A stretch of DNA of 46,937 nucleotides, taken from positions 1 to 46,937 of the forward strand of contig UQTE01000019.1 in the NCBI GenBank assembly GCA_900543805.1, written 5' to 3'. A model generated the notes under the pieces. The model saw nothing but the letters and a program-made list of their open reading frames with translations. It was not told the DNA's origin and made no database searches. The stretch comes from an uncultured Sutterella sp. (GTDB lineage Bacteria; Pseudomonadota; Gammaproteobacteria; Burkholderiales; Burkholderiaceae_F). Below, piece after piece: positions 41,373 to 46,937 of the stretch. Each line of letters starts with the position of its first letter. Positions within the stretch are counted from its first letter, which is position 1. Made by a program: the position numbers and the translations under genes.

Positions 41373-43202
41373 ATGGAGGCAGGAACCGGCGTCAATGCGC
41401 TGACCATTGTCTTTGCCGCCTTGTGCGTCTTTGCGATCGCATACCGATTCTACGGTCTGTTCATCGCGTCCAAAGTGCTCAACGTCAATGAAGCCCGTCA
41501 GACCCCCGCCGTGAAATACGCCGACGGTCAGGACTACGTGGCGACGAACAAGTACGTTCTCTTCGGACACCATTTCGCGGCCATCGCCGCAGCGGGTCCC
41601 TTGCTCGGGCCGGTGCTCGCGGCGCAGTTCGGCTACATGCCCGGACTTCTCTGGATTTTGATCGGCTGCGTGCTCGCGGGCGGCGTGCACGACATGGTCG
41701 TGCTCTTCTGCTCGGTGCGCCACCGCGGCCGCTCTCTCGCCTATATCGCCTCGACCGAAGTCGACAAGACGACGGGGTTCGTCGCGTCCTGGGCGGTGCT
41801 CGCCATTCTCGGCCTCACGCTCGCGGGTCTTTCGATCGCGGTCGTGAACGCCATGCACAATTCGCTCTGGTCGACCTACACGGTCTTCTGCACGATCCCG
41901 ATCGCCGTGATCATGGGTCTCTACATGCAGGTGTGGCGCAAGGGCGACGTGAAGGGCGCGAGCCTGATCGGCGTGGTGCTCCTCTTCCTCTGCATCCTCT
42001 CGGGTCCCTGGGTTGCGGCGCATCCCGAATACTTCGGCTGGCTTGACATCGACAAGAAGCCGATGAGCCTCATCATCCCGATCTACGGCTTCATCGCCTC
42101 GGTTCTCCCCGTCTGGCTCCTTCTCCTTCCCCGCGACTACCTCTCGACCTTCCTCAAGATCGGCACGATCGCCGCGCTCGCGCTCGGCATCGCCTTCGTG
42201 ATGCCGGAATTCCATATGCCCGCCTTCACGGAATTCGTCAAGGGCGGCGGCCCGATCGTGGGCGGTCCGGTGATTCCGTTCATCTTCATCACGATCGCCT
42301 GCGGCGCGCTCTCGGGCTTCCACGCGACGATCGGCACGGGCACGACCCCGAAGATGATCAGCAACGAACGCGACGTTCTCTTCGTCGGCTACGGCGCCAT
42401 GCTCATGGAGGGCTTCGTCGCCGTGATGGCCTTGGTCGCCGCCTGCGTGCTCGTTCCGGCCGACTACTTCGCGATCAACGCGCCGGCCGACAAGTTCGCG
42501 CAGCTCGGCATGCAGGTCGTCGAACTCCCGCACCTCGAAGCGCAGGTTCAGGAAACGCTGATGTCCCGTCCGGGCGGCTCGGTGTCGCTCGCCGTCGGCA
42601 TGGCGCACATCTTCTCGAAGATCCCCTTCATGGAAGACCTGATGGCCTACTGGTACCACTTCGCCATCATGTTTGAAGCCGTCTTCATTCTGACGGCCGT
42701 TGACGCGGGCACCCGCGTGGGCCGCTTCTTCCTGCAGGAAATGATGGGCAAGGTCTGGCCGAAGTTCGCCGACAAGGAATGGTGGCCGGGCATCATCATC
42801 ACGTCCGTCATCTTCACGGGCGCCTGGGGCTACCTCGTCTACTCGGGCGACATCGGTTCGATCTGGCCGCTCTTCGGCATCTGCAATCAGCTGCTCGCCT
42901 CGGTGACGCTCCTCATCGGCACCACCGTCATCCTGCGCATGAACAAGACCCAGTACGCCTGGATCACGGGCGTGCCGGGCGTCTTCATGACGATCATCAC
43001 CTTCTGGGCCGGCATTTGGCTCGTCGTCAATCAGTACCTCCCGGCCGGGCAGTATCTGCTCGCCGTCCTCTCGGTGCTCGTGATGTTCCTGATGCTCTTC
43101 GTGATCGTCGGCACCGTCCGCCGCTGGATTGTTCTTCTCGGCATCCATACGACCGTGAAGGACGAATACGGCGATGAAGTGAAGGTCCTCGTCGCCGAAT
43201 AA
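41373..43202 (+). CDS. cstA: Carbon starvation protein A, pyruvate/peptide transporter
   Basis: This large inner-membrane transporter has 609 residues and about 16 helices. Family members take up peptides or pyruvate. N-terminal KYVLFGHHFAAIAAAGPLLGP and the ISNERDVLFVGYGAMLMEGF segment are characteristic. FIFITIACGALSGFH and later TAVDAGTRVGRFFLQEMMG also match. The ATG at 41373 has AGGAGA seven bases upstream. An in-frame extension to 41295 would run through the terminator and is rejected. A terminator follows. The leader terminator suggests controlled read-through. Confidence 0.95.
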   Translation: MEAGTGVNALTIVFAALCVFAIAYRFYGLFIASKVLNVNEARQTPAVKYADGQDYVATNKYVLFGHHFAAIAAAGPLLGPVLAAQFGYMPGLLWILIGCVLAGGVHDMVVLFCSVRHRGRSLAYIASTEVDKTTGFVASWAVLAILGLTLAGLSIAVVNAMHNSLWSTYTVFCTIPIAVIMGLYMQVWRKGDVKGASLIGVVLLFLCILSGPWVAAHPEYFGWLDIDKKPMSLIIPIYGFIASVLPVWLLLLPRDYLSTFLKIGTIAALALGIAFVMPEFHMPAFTEFVKGGGPIVGGPVIPFIFITIACGALSGFHATIGTGTTPKMISNERDVLFVGYGAMLMEGFVAVMALVAACVLVPADYFAINAPADKFAQLGMQVVELPHLEAQVQETLMSRPGGSVSLAVGMAHIFSKIPFMEDLMAYWYHFAIMFEAVFILTAVDAGTRVGRFFLQEMMGKVWPKFADKEWWPGIIITSVIFTGAWGYLVYSGDIGSIWPLFGICNQLLASVTLLIGTTVILRMNKTQYAWITGVPGVFMTIITFWAGIWLVVNQYLPAGQYLLAVLSVLVMFLMLFVIVGTVRRWIVLLGIHTTVKDEYGDEVKVLVAE

Positions 43203-43230
43203 GGCGCGGATCCTTCCCACCCCAAAACGA

Positions 43231-43265
43231 AGCCGGAGCTCCCCCGCGGGAGTTCCGGCTTTTTG
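43231..43265 (+). terminator. Rho-independent terminator after cstA
   Basis: AAGCCGGA-CTCCC pairs with GGGAG-TCCGGCTT around CCGC, followed by TTT. It may also serve the convergent LOG-family gene. Confidence 0.85.
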
Positions 43266-43292
43266 CTGGGCGCTCGAAAAGGACTTTTCGCG

Positions 43293-43850
43293 TCAGTCGT
43301 CGAGCAGTTCGAGTAGCTCGGTGAGAAGCGCTTCGGGGTCTTCCTTCACCCGAACGCGCGAGAGCGCTCCGTCGCCCAGGAAGCCTTCCTTTTGCGCCGT
43401 CTCGAGCATGCGAAAGAGGGAATCGTAGTAGCCTCCGGTGCTCACGAAGCCGATCGGCTTTCTCGTGCGGTCGATCGAGAGGTTCGTGAGCATCTCGAAG
43501 GCTTCTTCGAGGGTTCCGATGCCGCCCGGCAACACGAAGAACCCGTCGGCGAGCTCGGCCATGCGGGCCTTGCGCTCGGCAAAGCTTTCGCAGTGCTCGA
43601 GCTTCGTGAGGTTCCCCGCGGGGGCTTCCCGCCCGAGAAGAAAGGTCGGGATGACGCCCGTCACCGAGGCACCGCCCGCGAGCGCCGTCTGCGAGACGAT
43701 GCCCATGAGGCCGCCGTTGCCGCCTCCGAAGACGAGGTCGCACCCGTGTCGGGCGATCGCGTCGCCGAGCGTCCGGGCGGCCGCGGCGTATTGCGGGGAG
43801 CTCCCCGGGCGGGAGCCGCAGAAGACGCAGAAAGTCGGTTTTTTCGGCAT
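43293..43850 (-). CDS. LOG-family phosphoribohydrolase (nucleoside 5'-monophosphate)
   Basis: The 185-residue Rossmann-fold protein has VFGGGNGGLMG (40-50), AERKARM (91-97) and LPGGIGTLEE (107-116), the signature of LOG proteins that release a base from a nucleotide. Plant-type members activate cytokinins; bacterial members act on AMP and similar nucleotides. The ATG at 43850 has AAGGA eight bases upstream. A TACAAT at 43908-43913 (minus strand) is a likely -10. It is divergent from pyrD. Confidence 0.9.
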   Translation of the reverse strand: MPKKPTFCVFCGSRPGSSPQYAAAARTLGDAIARHGCDLVFGGGNGGLMGIVSQTALAGGASVTGVIPTFLLGREAPAGNLTKLEHCESFAERKARMAELADGFFVLPGGIGTLEEAFEMLTNLSIDRTRKPIGFVSTGGYYDSLFRMLETAQKEGFLGDGALSRVRVKEDPEALLTELLELLDD

Positions 43851-44016
43851 GATTCGTTCCTTGAGAGCTTGGGGCGGACGAAATTTTCCGCCAAAGAGCA
43901 GTGAGAAATTGTATCCTTGCAACCCGCAGTCGCCGCGGCGGCCTTCGGTTTTCTTTGAAGACCCCGAAAGGCCCCCGAGACCCAGAAGAAGATTCACCAA
44001 GATACCCGAGATCCCG

Positions 44017-45051
44017 ATGCTTTACTCCCTCATCCGCAGTTTTCTTTTCCGACTCGACCCCGAAACGGCTCACGCCCTCATCATGAACAACATCGACTGG
44101 GCCGCGGCCGTGCGCGCGACGCGCCTCGTCTGCCCCGCGCCCGTCTCGCACCCCGTGGAGGTGATGGGGCTTCGCTTCCCCAACGCCGTGGGGCTCGCCG
44201 CCGGGATGGACAAGACCGCTGCCCACGTGTCCTCGCTCGGGAGCCTCGGCTTCGGCCACATCGAAGTGGGTACGATCACGCCGCGTCCGCAGGCTGGCAA
44301 TCCCAAGCCCCGTTGCTGGCGCCTCATTCCCGCCAAGGGGATCGTCAACCACATGGGCTTCAACAACTGCGGCGCCGACAAGGCGATTGAAAATCTCGTG
44401 AGCGCCAAGGCCTACCGCGCCAAGGGCGGGATCGTCGGGATCAACATCGGCAAGCAAAACTCGACGGCCGTCGCCGACGCTCTGCCCGACTACGTCGAGT
44501 GCATGAAGAAGCTCACCGAGCACGCCGACTATCTCGCCATCGACATTTCCTGCCCGAACACCCCGGGCCTCACGCGTCTGCAGGAAGCCGACGCCCTCGA
44601 GCCGCTCGTCGCCGGCATCGCCGCCGAGCGCGACCGTCAGGCCGACCGCCTCGGGCGCCGCGTGCCGATCACGATCAAGATCGGTCCCGATCTCGCGGAC
44701 GAAACCTTGAAGCGCGTGGCGGACCTCTTCGTGCGCTACGAAATGGACGCCGTGACGGCGACCAATACCACGGTGTCTCGCAAGGGCGTCGAACACCTCG
44801 AAAAGAGCCGGAACCCGGGCGGCCTCTCCGGCAAGCCCCTCTTTGAGCGCTCGACCGAAGTGGTCCGCATTCTGGCCGACCATCTCAAGGGCGAACTCCC
44901 CATCATCGCCGTGGGCGGCGTCATGACGGCCGAAGACGCCGTCGCGAAGATGGAGGCGGGCGCCTCGCTCGTGCAGCTCTACACGGGCTTCATTTATTCG
45001 GGCCCCGCGCTCATCGCCGCCTGCGCCGAAGCGATCGGTCGCCGCGGCTGA
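44017..45051 (+). CDS. pyrD: Dihydroorotate dehydrogenase, class 2-type, with Cys at the catalytic base
   Basis: The 344-residue FMN enzyme oxidises dihydroorotate to orotate in pyrimidine synthesis. The amphipathic N-terminus MLYSLIRSFLFRLDPETAH, GLAAGMDKTA, NHMGFNNCGAD and VGGVMTAEDA are those of membrane-associated quinone-dependent class 2 enzymes. The catalytic segment reads AIDISCPNTPGLTRL. In E. coli PyrD this is NISSPNTPG, with Ser175 as base. Here the base position is Cys (C179), as in class 1, and the conserved Asn is Asp (D176). No clear SD precedes the ATG at 44017. A terminator follows. Confidence 0.93.
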   Translation: MLYSLIRSFLFRLDPETAHALIMNNIDWAAAVRATRLVCPAPVSHPVEVMGLRFPNAVGLAAGMDKTAAHVSSLGSLGFGHIEVGTITPRPQAGNPKPRCWRLIPAKGIVNHMGFNNCGADKAIENLVSAKAYRAKGGIVGINIGKQNSTAVADALPDYVECMKKLTEHADYLAIDISCPNTPGLTRLQEADALEPLVAGIAAERDRQADRLGRRVPITIKIGPDLADETLKRVADLFVRYEMDAVTATNTTVSRKGVEHLEKSRNPGGLSGKPLFERSTEVVRILADHLKGELPIIAVGGVMTAEDAVAKMEAGASLVQLYTGFIYSGPALIAACAEAIGRRG

Positions 45052-45075
45052 GCCACGGGCGATTTTCCCGAATCA

Positions 45076-45110
45076 ACGGGCCGCATGCCTTCGGGCGGCG
45101 GCCCGTTTTT
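45076..45110 (+). terminator. Rho-independent terminator after pyrD
   Basis: ACGGGCCGC pairs with GCGGCCCGT (45076-45084 with 45098-45106), followed by TTTTT. Confidence 0.85.
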
Positions 45111-45192
45111 GCATCGGGGGGAGACACGGGCGGGCACTTCGTGGCTACAATGTCAAATTCTTTGTAACCATCACTTTGGCTTTTACCTTCCC

Positions 45193-45993
45193 ATGGTCTC
45201 CAATCAGTACGAGACCCTGATGCGCTACGTATACGAGCACGGGGTCGACAAGGCCGACCGTACGGGTACGGGCACCCGCTCCGTCTTCGGCTATCAAATG
45301 CGCTTCAATCTGGCGGAAGGCTTTCCGCTCGTCACGACGAAGAAGCTTCATCTTCGCTCGATCATTCACGAACTCCTCTGGTTCCTGAAGGGCGACTCCA
45401 ACATCGCCTACCTCAAGGAAAACGGCGTTCGCATCTGGGACGAATGGGCCGACGAGAACGGCGACCTCGGTCCCGTCTACGGCGTGCAGTGGCGCAGCTG
45501 GCGCGGCGCCGACGGGGAGACGGTCGATCAGATCGCCAACCTCATCGACGAAATCAAGCGCAATCCCGATTCGCGCCGCCTCATCGTCTCGGCCTGGAAC
45601 GTCGCCGAAGTCCCCAAGATGGCGCTCCCTCCCTGCCACCTCCTCATGCAGTTCTACGTGGCGGGCGGACGTCTTTCCTGCCAGCTCTATCAGCGAAGCT
45701 GCGACATTTTCCTCGGCGTTCCCTTCAACATCGCCTCCTATTCGCTTTTGACGCACATGGTCGCGCAGCAGTGCGACCTGGAGCCTGGCGACTTCGTCTG
45801 GACGGGCGGGGACTGCCACATCTACAAGAACCACTTCGAGCAGGTCGAGCTGCAGCTCTCGCGCGAGCCGCGCCCCTATCCGAAGCTCGTCATTCACCGC
45901 CGACCCGAGTCGATCTTCGACTACCGATACGAAGATTTCGAGATCGTCGGCTACGATCCGCACCCGCACATCAAGGGAGTCGTTTCGGTATGA
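45193..45993 (+). CDS. thyA: Thymidylate synthase
   Basis: The enzyme methylates dUMP to dTMP with methylene-THF, producing DHF. The 266 residues include [17 protein letters not shown], the catalytic [11 protein letters not shown] (C148), [17 protein letters not shown] and the C-terminal [10 protein letters not shown] end. TACAAT at 45146-45151 is a possible -10. The ATG at 45193 lacks a strong SD. Its stop overlaps folA, which regenerates THF from its product. Confidence 0.98.
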   Translation: MVSNQYETLMRYVYEHGVDKADRTGTGTRSVFGYQMRFNLAEGFPLVTTKKLHLRSIIHELLWFLKGDSNIAYLKENGVRIWDEWADENGDLGPVYGVQWRSWRGADGETVDQIANLIDEIKRNPDSRRLIVSAWNVAEVPKMALPPCHLLMQFYVAGGRLSCQLYQRSCDIFLGVPFNIASYSLLTHMVAQQCDLEPGDFVWTGGDCHIYKNHFEQVELQLSREPRPYPKLVIHRRPESIFDYRYEDFEIVGYDPHPHIKGVVSV

Positions 45994-46490
45994 CGCAGTC
46001 GGTGGAACTCATCGTCGCCGTCGCGCGAAACGGCGTGATCGGCGGGCAAAACAAAATGCTCTGGCACGTGCCGGAAGACTTCCGTCACTTCAAGACCGTG
46101 ACGATGGGGCTTCCCGTCGTCATGGGGCGAAAGACCTTCGAGTCGATCGGGCGGCCCCTGCCGGGGCGGCGCAACGTGGTGCTGACGCGCCGCGCCGACT
46201 GGGCGGCCGACGGGGTCGAGGTCGTGCACGATTGGGATGAGGCGAAGGCGCTTCTTTCCGACGCGCCCCGCCTCATGGTGCTCGGCGGGGGAGAGCTCTA
46301 CCGTCAGACGCTCTCCGAAGCCGACGTCCTGTGGCTTACCGAAATGGACCGGGACTTTGAAGGGGACACGAGCTTTCCCGACTTCGATCGTTCGGACTGG
46401 ACGGAGGAGCTCCTCTCGGAACTCCCGCCCGACGAAAAACGGGACTTCTCCGTGCGCTTCAAGAAGTTCACGCGCAACCCCGCCGGCTGA
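45990..46490 (+). CDS. folA: Dihydrofolate reductase
   Basis: The enzyme reduces DHF to THF with NADPH. In 166 residues, [23 protein letters not shown] holds the catalytic acid (D30); [23 protein letters not shown] and [14 protein letters not shown] complete the fold. The start ATG overlaps the thyA stop (ATGA, 45990-45993), so translation is coupled. A strong terminator follows. Confidence 0.97.
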   Translation: MTQSVELIVAVARNGVIGGQNKMLWHVPEDFRHFKTVTMGLPVVMGRKTFESIGRPLPGRRNVVLTRRADWAADGVEVVHDWDEAKALLSDAPRLMVLGGGELYRQTLSEADVLWLTEMDRDFEGDTSFPDFDRSDWTEELLSELPPDEKRDFSVRFKKFTRNPAG

Positions 46491-46513
46491 ACGACGGACG
46501 GTGGAAAACATCG

Positions 46514-46555
46514 AAAAGGCCGCGCCCTCGGTGGATAACCGAAGCGCGGCCTTTT
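46514..46555 (+). terminator. Rho-independent terminator after thyA-folA
   Basis: A 12-bp perfect stem AAAAGGCCGCGC/GCGCGGCCTTTT has an inner TCGGT/ACCGA stem. A near-DnaA box sits in its loop. Confidence 0.88.
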
Positions 46556-46786
46556 GCTGTCGGCAACCCGCCCTCCGAGAAGGGGTTTGGAGCGGGGTGA
46601 CAAAGTTGTCCACAGGCGGGGAGGGCAGGTTGTCCGCCGATTTATCCACAGAATTTGTGGGTAAGATAAACATCTTAGCCCCGGCGATCGGCAAATCCCC
46701 TCTCGCACCAAGGAAAACCCGAGTTGATGCAAAAATGTGCAAATTGAAAATTTCGGGAAAATTTCTCTCGAGAATCTGTGGATAAC
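46530..46786. other. DnaA-box cluster in AT-rich DNA (candidate replication origin)
   Basis: Perfect DnaA boxes: TTATCCACA at 46642-46650 (plus) and TGTGGATAA at 46778-46786 (minus). One-mismatch boxes: 46530-46538 (minus), TTGTCCACA 46606-46614 (plus), TGTGGGTAA 46656-46664 (minus); another, TGTGGAAAA, lies just outside at 46874-46882. Between 46665 and 46777 the DNA is strikingly AT-rich for this genome, with a TAAGAT/ATCTTA inverted repeat (46662-46677). This is the make-up of a bacterial oriC. No dnaA, rpmH or gidA is visible within the window, so a DnaA-titration or regulatory cluster is the alternative. Confidence 0.6.
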
Positions 46787-46834
46787 TTTGCAAAAAGAAG
46801 CGGGAGAAGAGAAAGGAAAGAATTTAACAGGCAA

Positions 46835-46866
46835 CAAAAAAAGCCCGATCTCTTTCGAGACGAGCT
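46835..46866 (-). terminator. Terminator after tRNA-Arg
   Basis: On the minus strand, AGCTCG-CTC pairs imperfectly with GAG-CGGGCT around GAAA, followed by TTTTTTT. Confidence 0.75.
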
Positions 46867-46883
46867 TCCTTCCTGTGGAAAAG

Positions 46884-46937
46884 TGGCGCGGCTGGCAGGA
46901 TTCGAACCCACGACCCTCTGGTTCGTAGCCAGATACT
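46884..46937 (-). tRNA. tRNA-Arg (anticodon ACG), partial at window edge
   Basis: The 3' part of the tRNA is present: anticodon stem TCTGG/CCAGA with loop CTACGAA (ACG), T arm GTGGGTTCGAATCC and encoded CCA. The 5' acceptor and D arm lie beyond the window. Confidence 0.92.

Noticed and set aside
1..46937. CRISPR arrays, insertion sequences, prophage genes
   Set aside because: No regularly spaced direct repeats, transposase, integrase or phage structural motifs were found on reading the window.

Overview
The window is GC-rich chromosomal DNA of a betaproteobacterium of the order Burkholderiales, and the gene content looks most like the Sutterellaceae. This placement rests on gene order (ribF-ileS-lspA-coaBC-dut and rpsO-pnp-tpiA-secG-tRNA-Leu) and on the sequence character of the housekeeping proteins. 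No 16S gene is present, so the family level is inference. No prophage, transposase, integron or CRISPR array was seen.

Layout. 1-8.2 kb: a leftward housekeeping operon, ribF, ileS, lspA, coaBC, dut, a DUF2199 gene and xseA (FAD/FMN, isoleucyl-tRNA, lipoprotein maturation, CoA, dUTP removal, exonuclease VII). 8.2-11 kb: an accessory patch with a 20-codon remnant of an arginase-family gene, an AT-rich repeat array, a DUF234-type AAA ATPase of lower GC, and an intact arginase-family gene. 11-17.7 kb: rightward aldo/keto reductase, SWIM/SNF2 helicase, purN and an RsmB-type rRNA methyltransferase. 17.8-19.2 kb: a second, unrelated ATPase (DUF4143 type) behind two nearly identical palindromes in inverted orientation. 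19.2-21.4 kb: ispH-ybaK leftward, rpmB-rpmG rightward. 21.5-23.5 kb: a YcgL/RlaP-like nucleotidyltransferase and an orphan NMT1-type binding protein. 23.5-27.8 kb: leftward rpsO, pnp, tpiA, secG, tRNA-Leu(GAG), tRNA-Gln(CUG).

28-37.6 kb is a transport region. It holds a polar amino acid ABC pair (binding protein and permease, no ATPase), an operon of DUF3100 protein, small membrane protein and M20D amidohydrolase, a YczE/YitT-type membrane protein behind a structured leader, and a complete binding protein-permease-ATPase system of the Fe(3+)/AfuA type. 38-40.3 kb: a CsoR-family repressor and a P1B metal ATPase separated by a CsoR-like operator. 40.4-46.5 kb: tRNA-Ser(GGA), an unknown protein, cstA behind a leader terminator, a LOG-type phosphoribohydrolase, pyrD, and the thyA-folA pair with an ATGA overlap. 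The end carries a cluster of DnaA boxes in AT-rich DNA (an origin-like region) and a partial tRNA-Arg(ACG).

Points most worth following: the DnaA-box cluster at 46.53-46.79 kb; the paired palindromes before the DUF4143 ATPase and the repeat array before the DUF234 ATPase; the terminator-containing leader before the YczE-like gene; the Cys (and Asp) at the catalytic motif of a class-2-type PyrD; and the DUF3100/small membrane protein/M20D amidohydrolase operon as a possible transport-hydrolysis system.
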